Source of the DNA: JAMOAD01 sp023621955 | GTDB taxonomy: Bacteria > Acidobacteriota > Aminicenantia > JAMOAD01 | Reading direction: 5' to 3' | DNA: 20,507 nt | NCBI GenBank assembly: GCA_035403085.1 | Contig: DAONEM010000036.1 | Location: 1-20,507 of the forward strand | In this document: one piece after another, positions 13,405-20,507 of the stretch | How positions within the stretch are numbered: position 1 is the first letter of the stretch | How the letters are laid out: each line of letters starts with the position of its first letter | The notes under the pieces: generated by a model | What the model saw: the letters and a program-made list of their open reading frames with translations, nothing else | The model's database searches: none | Told to the model about the DNA's origin: nothing | Made by a program: the position numbers and the translations under genes

Positions 13405-16169
13405 CGCTCCTCACAGTGTTTGACCGCTTCTGCACAACGGGGGCAGAGATCCGGATGGTCAGGATCCTTGCCGGCCTCGTTGGAGTAGTTCCAACACCTT
13501 GGACACTTGACGCCGCCGCAACGGGTAACGGCCACCGAGAGGAGATCGCCTCTGATAACCCGGAGTTCCGAGACCACCAGGAGCTCTTTCATGAAGCCGT
13601 GCAGGGCCGATGTGGCCTCGTAGAGATCTGCAGGGAGGGTGATTGTGACATCGGCCTCCAGGGAGTCGCCGATCTCCTTCGCCCCCCTTCGGAGTTCAAG
13701 CTCCTTGAGGACGTTCTCGCGGATCTCCATGATCTTCTCCATGGCCTTGAGATTCTCCCCTTCCAATCCGGGCAGGTCGAGGGAGGGCATCCTCTCCAGG
13801 TGAACCGATTCTCTCTTCCCCTGCCAAGAGGGCATGAAGCTCCAGGCCTCTTCCGTCGTGAAGGGGAGAAGGGGAGCCGTCATCAGGAGAGTTCCCCGGA
13901 GAACCTCAAACATCACCGCTTGAGTCGCCCTTCGGGAGGGATCGTTGGGGTAAGAGCAATAGAGGAGGTCCTTCTTGATGTTGAGGTAGAAAGCGCTGAG
14001 GTCGAGGACAAAAAAGTCGTAGATCAGGTGGTAGACCTTGTGGAAGGCGAACTCCTCGTAGGCTTGGAAGATCTGGCGGCCCAATTCTTTGTAGCGGGAG
14101 AGGAGGAAGAGGTCCACCGGAGAGAGTTCATGGTCTCTCAGGGGGGTAGAGGGATCGAAGTCGGTGAGATTCCCCAGGAGGAAGCGCCAAGTGTTGCGGA
14201 GCTTCTTGTAGGCCTCGGAGAGTCCGGCCAGGATGTTCTCGCCGTACTTGAGGTCCTCCTGGTAGTTGACCATGGCCACCCAGAGGCGGATGATCTCGGC
14301 ACCCTTGTCTTTGACAATGGTGTGTGGCTCCACGACGTTCCCCATAGACTTGGACATGGCGCGCCCCTTCTCGTCCAGAACCCAGCCGTGGGTGATGACC
14401 GTTTTGTAGGGGGCTTGTTTCCGTGCGGAGAGGCCGACCAGGAGGGAGCTCTGAAACCAACCCCGGTACTGGTCGTTCCCCTCAAGGTAGACGTCAGCCG
14501 GATAACGGTGTCCCTCTTTGTAGGTCAGGATGGAGTTGGAGGCTCCGGATTCGAACCAGACGTCAAGGATATCCTCCTCTTGGATAATCTGGTGGGAACC
14601 GCAGGAGGGACACTGGTACCCCTCAGGGAGGAAGAGGGAGAGGTCTTCTTCAAACCAACTGTCCGAACCTTTCTCTTCGAAGACTCTGATGGCCCGTTTG
14701 ATCAACTCTGGGTCGGCGATGCTCTGCCCGCAATCCTTGCATCGGAAGGCGGGGATAGGGACTCCCCAGGAGCGTTGGCGGGAGATGCACCAATCCGGCC
14801 TGCCGCTTACCATGTTCCGGATTCTCTCCTCTCCCCAGGGGGGAAGCCACTTGATGCCTTCGATGGCTTTGAGAGCCTTCTGCCGGAGGTCCGCCTGGTC
14901 CATGGCGATAAACCACTGCTCTGTGGCCCGGAAGATGACAGGCTTCTTACAGCGCCAACAGTGGGGGTAGGAGTGGGTGAAGTTCTCCTGAAGGACCAGC
15001 AAGCCGCTCTTACGGAGATCTTCGATGATCACTTTGTTGGCTTCGAAGACCTTGAGACCCATGTAGGGGGGAACGGTCTTGTCGAAGCGTCCCTCGCCGT
15101 CCACGGGGGCGTAGATGTCCAGACCGTAACGGAGTCCTGTCAGATAGTCGTCTTCCCCGTGCCCAGGGGCGGTGTGGACGCACCCCGTTCCAGCGTCGAG
15201 GGTGACGTAGGGGGCCGTCACCAGAAGAGAGGCCCGGTCCGGGAAGAGGGGGTTGGAGGCGGTGAGACCCTCCATTTCTTTTCCCTTGACGGTTTTGACA
15301 CAATCGCACTCCTTCCATCCAAACTTATCACAGATCGTCTTCAGAAGCTGTGAAGCGGCAAGGTAGAGTTTCCCCTCATGCCGGAAAAAGGTGTAGTCGA
15401 AGTCTGTGTGGAGCGCTATGGCCAGGTTGGCCGGCAGAGTCCAGGGGGTGGTTGTCCAGATGAGGACGGAGGCGTCTTCGCCCTTGAATTCGGGGAAACG
15501 CTTGTCCAGGTCTCGAAAGGGGAAGGCGACGTAAACCGAAGGGCTTACATGGTCGTTGTATTCGATCTCGGCTTCGGCCAAGGCTGTCTGGCAGTTGGGG
15601 CACCAGTGGATCGGCTTTTTCTTCTTGAAGATGTTGCCGTTTTCGACGAAGGAGAGGAAGCACTTCAGGATGTTGGCTTCGTACTCGTGGTCAAGGGTGA
15701 GATAAGGTTTCTGCCACTCCCCCAACACGCCCAAGCGGACAAACTCCTCCCTCTGGAGGTCGATGAACTTTTCGGCGTACCGACGGCACTCCCGGCGGAT
15801 CTCCGATTTTTTGAGCGTTTTCTTTTTATCCCCCAGCTCGGCGTCCACCTTCTTCTCGATGGGTAGGCCGTGGCAGTCCCAGCCAGGAACGTAGGGAGCC
15901 TTGAAGCCCTGCATGGTCTTGTACTTGACGATGAAGTCCTTGAGAATCTTGTTCATCGCCGTTCCGAGGTGAATCCGACCGTTTGCGTAAGGGGGGCCGT
16001 CGTGCAGAATGAAGAGGGGAGCTTCCTCTCTCTCTTTCAAGAGGGTATGGTAGAGGTCCATCTCTCTCCACTTCTCGAGGAAGAGAGGTTCCCTCTGACT
16101 CAGCTTCGCCTTCATGGGAAACTCGGTTTGAGGAAGGTTAAGGGTATCCACCCAAGGGTTGTCGCTCAT
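13401..16169 (-). CDS. ileS: Isoleucyl-tRNA synthetase
   Basis: The enzyme charges tRNA-Ile with isoleucine in the cytoplasm and edits mischarged valine. The 922-residue length is that of the bacterial type. The class I HIGH motif appears as H67-LGT (GRIHLGTA) after ILHDGPPYANG. The editing domain has WTTTPWTLPANLA, and the KMSKS loop reads AMSKS (residues 604-608) in GRAMSKSMGN. An anticodon-binding region and a C-terminal zinc finger with CPRCW and CPRC close the protein, as in bacterial rather than eukaryote-like enzymes. The start is ATG 16169 with GGAGG six bases upstream. It is the first gene of the ileS-lspA-lgt-rluD operon and has a good promoter just ahead. The leader is far too short for a T-box. 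Confidence 0.97.
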   Translation of the reverse strand: MSDNPWVDTLNLPQTEFPMKAKLSQREPLFLEKWREMDLYHTLLKEREEAPLFILHDGPPYANGRIHLGTAMNKILKDFIVKYKTMQGFKAPYVPGWDCHGLPIEKKVDAELGDKKKTLKKSEIRRECRRYAEKFIDLQREEFVRLGVLGEWQKPYLTLDHEYEANILKCFLSFVENGNIFKKKKPIHWCPNCQTALAEAEIEYNDHVSPSVYVAFPFRDLDKRFPEFKGEDASVLIWTTTPWTLPANLAIALHTDFDYTFFRHEGKLYLAASQLLKTICDKFGWKECDCVKTVKGKEMEGLTASNPLFPDRASLLVTAPYVTLDAGTGCVHTAPGHGEDDYLTGLRYGLDIYAPVDGEGRFDKTVPPYMGLKVFEANKVIIEDLRKSGLLVLQENFTHSYPHCWRCKKPVIFRATEQWFIAMDQADLRQKALKAIEGIKWLPPWGEERIRNMVSGRPDWCISRQRSWGVPIPAFRCKDCGQSIADPELIKRAIRVFEEKGSDSWFEEDLSLFLPEGYQCPSCGSHQIIQEEDILDVWFESGASNSILTYKEGHRYPADVYLEGNDQYRGWFQSSLLVGLSARKQAPYKTVITHGWVLDEKGRAMSKSMGNVVEPHTIVKDKGAEIIRLWVAMVNYQEDLKYGENILAGLSEAYKKLRNTWRFLLGNLTDFDPSTPLRDHELSPVDLFLLSRYKELGRQIFQAYEEFAFHKVYHLIYDFFVLDLSAFYLNIKKDLLYCSYPNDPSRRATQAVMFEVLRGTLLMTAPLLPFTTEEAWSFMPSWQGKRESVHLERMPSLDLPGLEGENLKAMEKIMEIRENVLKELELRRGAKEIGDSLEADVTITLPADLYEATSALHGFMKELLVVSELRVIRGDLLSVAVTRCGGVKCPRCWNYSNEAGKDPDHPDLCPRCAEAVKHCEER

Positions 16170-16198
16170 TCTGCACCTCCAAAAAATGGCAAGCCCCT

Positions 16199-16227
16199 AT
16201 TGTAAACCAACAGGCCTTTACCATCAA
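16199..16227 (-). promoter_or_regulatory. Predicted sigma70-type promoter for ileS-lspA-lgt-rluD
   Basis: On the minus strand TTGATG (16227-16222, four of six matches) and TACAAT (16204-16199, five of six) are separated by exactly 17 bases. Transcription would start near 16192, about 23 bases ahead of the ileS ATG, with GGAGG in the leader. The promoter lies inside the 103-base gap behind the CHASE kinase gene, so the ileS operon can be expressed independently of that kinase. Confidence 0.65.
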
Positions 16228-16272
16228 GGAGAAAAGGGCCAAGCGGCGAGGATTCCGCCTCCTTCAGCGGTG

Positions 16273-18720
16273 TTATCTCTCCTCTTCCCCTTGGATCGGC
16301 AAGGTGATGGTGAAAGAGGTTCCCCCATCTCTCCGGGTTTCTATGGTTCCTCCGAGCTGGGAGACCAGGAGGGAGATCAGCTGAAACCCAAAGCCTGTGG
16401 ATTGCCAAGGGTCGAACCCTGCCGGCAGCCCTACGCCGTCGTCGGCGACTCGAAGGGTCCAGAAGTTTGCGCCCTCTTCCCGGAGGAAGGCGATTCGGAG
16501 GGTACCGCTCCCGTCCGATGGAAAGGCGTGTTTGAGAGCGTTACTGATCAGTTCGTTGACGATCAAGCCTAAAGGAACAGTTTGAGAGATGTTGAGCTCC
16601 ACCGGAGGAATCTGGTTTATCAGTTGGATTCGGTCGCTCCTAACGTTGTAGGCCGTGAAGAGGTTGTCCACAAGGTCGTGGATGTAACCGGCGAGGTTGA
16701 CGCGGCTGAGATTCCCCCCGGAGCGGTAGAGCCGATCGTAGAGGAGTTGCATGGTGTAGATTCTGCTCTGCGCCTCCTTCAGGAGGGCAATAACGCTCGG
16801 GTCCTTGGTGTGGCGGGATTGAAGCGAGAGGAGGCTGGAGACCACGGCCATGTTGTTCTTGACCCTATGGTGAACCTCTTTCAGGAGAAGGTCCTTCTCC
16901 TCCAGCAGGTGTCTCATCTTCTCCTGGCTCTCCCTCTGATCGGTAATGTCCAGAAAGAGGCCGACGAAGCTCGAGAGGTTGCCGGAAGGATCTTTCTCGG
17001 CTAAGGCCCGTCCCTGGACCCAACGGGTTTGACCGCTCTTGTTGAGGAGTCGGAAATCCTGGGAGAAGAAGACGCCCTCCCTATGGAGGGAGAGGGCTGT
17101 GGCGATTTTCTCCTGGTCCTCGGCGTGGATCAAGGGGAGGAGGTTGACCCCTTCGTGCAACTCTTCGGGGGTGTATCCGAAGTGGGAGACGCTTTTGGAC
17201 ACGTACTCCGCGGGCCAACCGGGAGCGTTCTTCCAGCGCGCAAAGATTCCGGGGCTGTTGTTGACGATGAAATCCATGAGCCGTAGAAACTCTTCAGATT
17301 TTTCCCTCTGCGAAAAATCTGTGTAGAGCTGAACATACTTTCGCTCCCCCTCGGAACTCTGATAACGTAACCGCGTCAGCCGGAACACCCTCTTCGTGCC
17401 TCTGGAACTCCTGAGGAGAGCTGTCAAAGGGGCCTCCGCCGTCTCTTCCATCTTTGGGCATACCGAGCAGGGGGTGTCGGAGCCGAAGAGGTACGAAAAG
17501 CACCTCTTCCCCTCCCAAGGCCCCCGTTCTCTCTCCCAATTCTTACTCACGTAGAGGAGGTTGTACTCTTCATCGACAATGGTGAGACCGGTCTCTGTGG
17601 ACTGAAGGACCAGGCTTGTAATCTCCCTCAGGTCTTTGTACTTCTTTTGCTCTTTGTCTAGCTCTTCAGAGCGGGACCTCAACAGGCCAAGGGCGGCCTC
17701 CTTCTTTCTGAGCACCGTGAGGGTTGTGAAGGCGCCCAGGAGGGAGATGGCGAGACCGAGGAGAAGGGCCAACCAGGGAAAGACAATGGCGTTGTCGTTC
17801 CTGTAAGCGTTTCCGCTCTCTATCTCCAGAAGCCATCTCCGGTCGGTGAAGGAGAAGACATGGCGGTACTTGAGGAGGGGAGGGCGGAAGAGAGAAAGCA
17901 CCGTTCTCCTCTCCGGGGGAGCCCACCGGTGGATGAAGCCCTTTTCGGCGGGGGAGGAGAGATCGTTTAGGGTGAAGGGGAGGCCCAAGGCGGGAGTCGT
18001 AGAGGGAGATAAAGAGAGAAGGTCCTCACACTGAAAGGAGGAGGAGATAAACCCGAGACAGTTTTCCTCTCTCTCCCTGAGGGAGGAGGGAGCGCTTCCG
18101 GAGCGAAACACCGCCAAGAAGATGGTGAAGCGTCTCTGAAGGGTGTTGTTGTCTGTTTTGACGTCGTAAGGTGGGGTGACCGAGGCTTCGCCGCTCATCA
18201 AGGCCCTTTCCATGGCCAGCCTTCGTTCCGGAAAGGCTTTGTTGTCCAGCCCTGGGAACTCCATGTCGTCGTTCTCAGGATCGGTAAAGAGAATGGGAAC
18301 GTGAAGGGGCCTTCGTGGCGAGAGAGTCACCCTGTCATCGTGGATCCGGTATTCTCTTCCTTGGAGCAGAACCGCTCCTTTCTTCTCGAAGAGGGCCCTT
18401 TCTCTCTCTTCGATTCGGGGGCTCCAGGAGATGTTCATGAACCCCCGTTTCGTTGCCAGAATCGGCCTGACATAGTTCTGAAACTCCGAAAGGCTGACCT
18501 CTGAGGAAGATTGAAAAAAGAGGCGCAGAGATTCCAGCTCGTCGAGGTTTTCGCTCAGATACTTGGTGATCAGTTCGGCCCGGATGAGAGATCCCTTCTT
18601 GAACCGCTCTTCATACTGGTGGATCTGCCATCTGTAGGAGATAGAGAAGGTGGAGAGCGTAAAAAAAAGTCCGGCGGAGACGACGAGAACAAAGTAACGG
18701 AAAGCTTTCCCAAATTTCAT
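16273..18720 (-). CDS. CHASE-domain membrane sensor histidine kinase (CHASE-PAS-PAS-HisKA_2)
   Basis: The protein has 815 residues. TM1 is at about 9-28. A periplasmic CHASE-like domain (about 60-240) contains ISWSPRIEERER and FPGLDNKAFPERRLAMERAL. TM2 is at about 312-335, followed by a coiled coil. The first PAS (about 360-450) has a cysteine cluster, C407, C418 and C421, in RCFSYLFG and PCSVCPK; the second PAS (about 465-590) ends LFLDITDQRE. HisKA_2 carries H617-H618 in EVHHRVKNN, and the ATPase domain ends with NELISNALKHAF, DDGVGLP and FGFQLI. No receiver gene is adjacent, so this kinase is an orphan here. ATG 18720 is supported by AGGGAG ten bases upstream. It is divergent from guaA across 196 bases. 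CHASE domains sense small extracellular molecules; this ligand is unknown. Confidence 0.9.
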   Translation of the reverse strand: MKFGKAFRYFVLVVSAGLFFTLSTFSISYRWQIHQYEERFKKGSLIRAELITKYLSENLDELESLRLFFQSSSEVSLSEFQNYVRPILATKRGFMNISWSPRIEERERALFEKKGAVLLQGREYRIHDDRVTLSPRRPLHVPILFTDPENDDMEFPGLDNKAFPERRLAMERALMSGEASVTPPYDVKTDNNTLQRRFTIFLAVFRSGSAPSSLREREENCLGFISSSFQCEDLLSLSPSTTPALGLPFTLNDLSSPAEKGFIHRWAPPERRTVLSLFRPPLLKYRHVFSFTDRRWLLEIESGNAYRNDNAIVFPWLALLLGLAISLLGAFTTLTVLRKKEAALGLLRSRSEELDKEQKKYKDLREITSLVLQSTETGLTIVDEEYNLLYVSKNWERERGPWEGKRCFSYLFGSDTPCSVCPKMEETAEAPLTALLRSSRGTKRVFRLTRLRYQSSEGERKYVQLYTDFSQREKSEEFLRLMDFIVNNSPGIFARWKNAPGWPAEYVSKSVSHFGYTPEELHEGVNLLPLIHAEDQEKIATALSLHREGVFFSQDFRLLNKSGQTRWVQGRALAEKDPSGNLSSFVGLFLDITDQRESQEKMRHLLEEKDLLLKEVHHRVKNNMAVVSSLLSLQSRHTKDPSVIALLKEAQSRIYTMQLLYDRLYRSGGNLSRVNLAGYIHDLVDNLFTAYNVRSDRIQLINQIPPVELNISQTVPLGLIVNELISNALKHAFPSDGSGTLRIAFLREEGANFWTLRVADDGVGLPAGFDPWQSTGFGFQLISLLVSQLGGTIETRRDGGTSFTITLPIQGEEER

Positions 18721-18751
18721 GAAATCGTTACTCCCTGAAAGTTATTCCCCT

Positions 18752-18780
18752 GTTCTCTCCAGGTAAGGAGCCTTGAGAAC
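18752..18780. repeat. Inverted repeat in the kinase leader region
   Basis: GTTCTC (18752-18757) and GAGAAC (18775-18780) pair, with an inner AGG/CCT and a seven-base loop. If the kinase is transcribed from the AT-rich patch to the right, this hairpin lies in its 5' leader, upstream of AGGGAG. The left arm also contains one copy of the repeated TTCTCTCCA motif. Confidence 0.5.
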
Positions 18781-18781
18781 T

Positions 18782-18808
18782 CTATGTCGAAACTGTTTGT
18801 TAACATAG
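18782..18808. repeat. CTATGT/ACATAG inverted repeat in the guaA-kinase divergent region
   Basis: CTATGT (18782-18787) and ACATAG (18803-18808) form a six-base inverted repeat around 15 bases that include GTTAAC. It lies in the most AT-rich part of the divergent region, where a kinase promoter would be expected. It could be an operator; the pattern alone does not prove it. Confidence 0.35.
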
Positions 18809-18817
18809 CATAAAATT

Positions 18818-18860
18818 GGAGAGAAGTACAAAAGCTCGAAAGAGCCTCATCCTTCTCTCC
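18818..18860. repeat. Nine-base inverted repeat with inner GAAA-capped hairpin upstream of guaA
   Basis: GGAGAGAAG (18818-18826) pairs perfectly with CTTCTCTCC (18852-18860). Inside, GCTC (18834-18837) and GAGC (18842-18845) pair around a GAAA tetraloop, with an internal loop of seven and six bases. As DNA it offers two facing copies of the TTCTCTCCA motif. As RNA it would be a stable two-tier hairpin. It lies upstream of the predicted guaA transcription start. Confidence 0.55.
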
Positions 18861-18881
18861 AGAGATGCGGTGGTTCAACGG

Positions 18882-18911
18882 TTTACAAGGGTGAGGCTCA
18901 TCTGTTATAGT
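18882..18911 (+). promoter_or_regulatory. Predicted extended -10 promoter for guaA, giving a leaderless transcript
   Basis: TTTACA (18882-18887, five of six matches), an 18-base spacer, then TGT followed by TATAGT (18906-18911, five of six) make an extended -10 promoter. The expected transcription start is 18917-18919, that is, on or next to the guaA ATG at 18917. No Shine-Dalgarno sequence lies ahead of that ATG. Confidence 0.55.
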
Positions 18912-18916
18912 TAGCC

Positions 18917-20449
18917 ATGAACGAAAAGGTCCTGATCCTTGACTTCGGCTCCCAGTATACTCAGCTCATCGCGCGGCGGGTGAGGGAGGCGAAGGTTTAT
19001 TGCGAAATCCTTCCTTTCCACACACCCTGGGAAACCCTTCGTGATTATCATCCTTCCGCCTTGATCCTGTCGGGAGGCCCCAACAGCGTTTACGCCGAGG
19101 GGGCGCCCCGTCCCGATCCCCGGTGGACGGAGCTGAAGGTTCCTGTCCTAGGCATCTGTTACGGTCTTCAGCTGATGGGCTTCCAGCTGGGGGGCAAGAT
19201 CGGCCCCTCGCGACGGCGGGAGTTTGGCTTCGCCAAGTTGGAGATTGTCGGGAAAAGCCCTCTCTTGGAGGGAATCGAGGAGTCGTCTCAGGTTTGGATG
19301 AGCCATGGAGACGAACTCCTACAGCTTCCCCCGGGCTTTGAGAGAATCGCGTCAACGGAGAATGCGGTCAACACCGTTGTTGAGGACAGAAAGCGCCGCT
19401 TCTACGGGGTCCAGTTTCACCCCGAGGTTGTCCATACCCCCTGTGGGAAGACCTTGCTTTCCAACTTTCTCTTCCGGGCTGCGGGCCTGAAACCCTCCTG
19501 GAACATGAGCTCCTTTGTGGAGAGCTCCACCACCGCTTTGAAGGAGAGATTGGGGAACGAGAAGGTTCTCCTGGGCCTTAGCGGAGGCGTCGACTCCTCC
19601 GTGGCCGCCCTTCTTCTCCACAGGGCGATTGGGGACAGGCTGGTTCCGGTCTTCGTGGATACGGGACTCCTCAGAAAAAACGAAGGCTCTCAGCTTCAGG
19701 AGGCCTTCCATAAACTGGGAATCCGTGTCTACTCCGTCAAGGCGGGAAAGCTCTTCTTAGAGCGTCTCAAGGGTGTCTCCAGTCCCGAAAGGAAGAGGAA
19801 GATCATCGGGAAGGCCTTCATCGATGTTTTCACTCGGGAGGCCAAGGCCCATGGGAAGATCCGCTTCCTCGCCCAAGGGACTCTCTACCCGGACGTGATC
19901 GAGAGTGTCTCCGTCAGGGGGCCCTCCGCGGTGATCAAGAGCCACCACAACGTGGGGGGGCTTCCCAAGACTCTGAACATGGAACTCGTGGAGCCTTTGC
20001 GCGAACTCTTCAAGGACGAGGTGAGGGAGATGGGGCGGATTCTCGGTCTGGATCCCCTCTTCCTGAGCAGGCACCCCTTCCCAGGCCCGGGGCTGGCCGT
20101 AAGGATTCCGGGAACGGTTACCCCCTCGCGGGTCAAGCTTCTTCAGGAGGCCGACGCGATTTTGACCGACGCCCTCAGGGAGGAGGGACTCTACAATCAG
20201 GTCTGGCAGGCCTTTGCCGTTCTCCTTCCCGTAAAGACCGTTGGGGTCATGGGGGATTGCCGGACCTACGAGAACGTCTGCGCCCTCAGGATGGTGACCT
20301 CCCAAGACGGGATGACCGCCGCCTGGTTCCCCGCCCCCTACGACTTTTTACAGAGAGTGGCCACGCGGATCGTCAACGAGGTGAGGGGGATCAACAGAAT
20401 CGTTTACGACATCACCTCTAAGCCTCCGGGAACCATCGAGTGGGAGTGA
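18917..20449 (+). CDS. guaA: GMP synthase (glutamine-hydrolysing)
   Basis: The enzyme aminates XMP to GMP with ATP and glutamine, the last step of guanine nucleotide synthesis. The 510-residue protein has an N-terminal class I glutamine amidotransferase domain (about 5-190): SGGPNSVY, the nucleophile C81 in GICYG, and QFHPEV with the catalytic histidine and glutamate. An ATP pyrophosphatase domain follows, with P-loop S222-GGVDS, then the dimerisation domain with HPFPGPGLAVRI, the late TSQDGMTA stretch and the conserved end KPPGTIEWE. The start at ATG 18917 is certain from homology because DFGSQYTQLIARR must lie at the N-terminus. It has no ribosome binding site. The next gene begins 53 bases after the stop. 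Confidence 0.97.
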   Translation: MNEKVLILDFGSQYTQLIARRVREAKVYCEILPFHTPWETLRDYHPSALILSGGPNSVYAEGAPRPDPRWTELKVPVLGICYGLQLMGFQLGGKIGPSRRREFGFAKLEIVGKSPLLEGIEESSQVWMSHGDELLQLPPGFERIASTENAVNTVVEDRKRRFYGVQFHPEVVHTPCGKTLLSNFLFRAAGLKPSWNMSSFVESSTTALKERLGNEKVLLGLSGGVDSSVAALLLHRAIGDRLVPVFVDTGLLRKNEGSQLQEAFHKLGIRVYSVKAGKLFLERLKGVSSPERKRKIIGKAFIDVFTREAKAHGKIRFLAQGTLYPDVIESVSVRGPSAVIKSHHNVGGLPKTLNMELVEPLRELFKDEVREMGRILGLDPLFLSRHPFPGPGLAVRIPGTVTPSRVKLLQEADAILTDALREEGLYNQVWQAFAVLLPVKTVGVMGDCRTYENVCALRMVTSQDGMTAAWFPAPYDFLQRVATRIVNEVRGINRIVYDITSKPPGTIEWE

Positions 20450-20502
20450 TGTCTCTCTTTTGAACAGGCATTTTTCAAAGCCCCAATTTAATGGAGATAC
20501 AG

Positions 20503-20507
20503 ATGAA
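20503..20507 (+). CDS. Start of the next gene (partial, two codons visible)
   Basis: GGAG at 20493-20496 lies six bases ahead of ATG 20503, a well-spaced start signal 53 bases after the guaA stop and at the very end of the window. An upstream ATG at 20491 overlaps that ribosome binding site and is less likely. The product cannot be told from one full codon. No terminator is visible between it and guaA, so co-transcription is possible. Confidence 0.4.

Noticed and set aside
13416..15353. 645-codon open frame on the plus strand opposite ileS
   Set aside because: It is fully antisense to a well-supported ileS. Its composition (Val/Gly/Glu/Leu-rich, no recognisable domain) is what the codon bias of ileS produces on the other strand.
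16170..16198. T-box or other tRNA-sensing leader ahead of ileS
   Set aside because: The predicted leader is only about 23 bases, far too short, and no T-box core sequence is present.
16225..16268. Possible intrinsic terminator behind the CHASE kinase (GGCGG/CGCC stem, then CCCTTTTCT)
   Set aside because: The stem is short and bulged and the T run is only four bases and set several bases away. The region also overlaps the ileS promoter, so I do not call it.
18721..18916. Purine riboswitch upstream of guaA
   Set aside because: There is no three-way junction with the conserved purine-aptamer loops, and the predicted transcript starts at the ATG.
20460..20492. Promoter between guaA and the next gene (TTGAAC and TTTAAT)
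   Set aside because: The two elements are 21 bases apart, outside the workable spacing range, and no better pair was found.
1..20507. Mobile elements, CRISPR arrays, tRNA or rRNA genes
   Set aside because: No transposase, integrase, terminal repeats, regularly spaced repeats or recognisable RNA gene was found on either strand.

Overview
The window looks like a chromosomal stretch of a Gram-negative (diderm) bacterium with moderately high GC content. It has lipoprotein maturation genes (lspA, lgt), an MsbA-type lipid A flippase, the phosphatidylserine/phosphatidylethanolamine pathway (pssA, psd) and several membrane sensor kinases. Gene order and protein style (YdcH/DUF465-psd-pssA, msbA-yicC, ileS-lspA-lgt, HDFNN-type hybrid kinases) resemble Desulfobacterota (former Deltaproteobacteria), Acidobacteriota or Nitrospirota-like lineages. 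I cannot fix the phylum from sequence alone. No mobile element, CRISPR array, rRNA or tRNA was seen.

Layout. (1) 1-495 (+): the last 39 codons of a histidine kinase, cut by the window edge, followed one base later by a single-domain response regulator. (2) 583-5955 (+): a three-gene signalling unit behind its own promoter. It holds a family-5 extracellular solute-binding lipoprotein, a membrane HAMP histidine kinase and a soluble triple-PAS hybrid kinase with a C-terminal receiver. No permease or transport ATPase gene accompanies the binding protein, so it is probably a ligand sensor. (3) 6036-11153 (+): a tight envelope-lipid operon of ydcH-like, psd, pssA, a cysteine-less aspartate-semialdehyde-dehydrogenase paralogue (Usg-like), msbA and yicC. 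Reading frames overlap or abut throughout, and msbA contains a 100-N assembly gap that hides most of its ATPase signature region. (4) 13401-16169 read leftward, continuing to 11216 (-): ileS-lspA-lgt-rluD, all overlapping, meeting the lipid operon tail-to-tail at a large hairpin. (5) 16273-18720 (-): a CHASE-PAS-PAS-HisKA_2 membrane kinase, divergent from (6) guaA (18917-20449, +), after which another gene begins at the right edge.

How it fits together. The two central operons both serve the envelope: phospholipid head-group synthesis and lipid A export on one strand, prolipoprotein lipidation and signal-peptide cleavage on the other, each with an RNA or translation gene (yicC; ileS and rluD). 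Signalling genes flank them. The window carries four kinases (one partial) and two receivers but no DNA-binding or enzymatic output domain, so the effectors must lie elsewhere. The observations most worth a second look are the binding-protein/kinase/hybrid-kinase cassette, the catalytically unlikely Asd paralogue inside the phospholipid operon, and the guaA control region. In that region an extended -10 element ends five bases before the start codon without a ribosome binding site, and a nine-base motif occurs three times.
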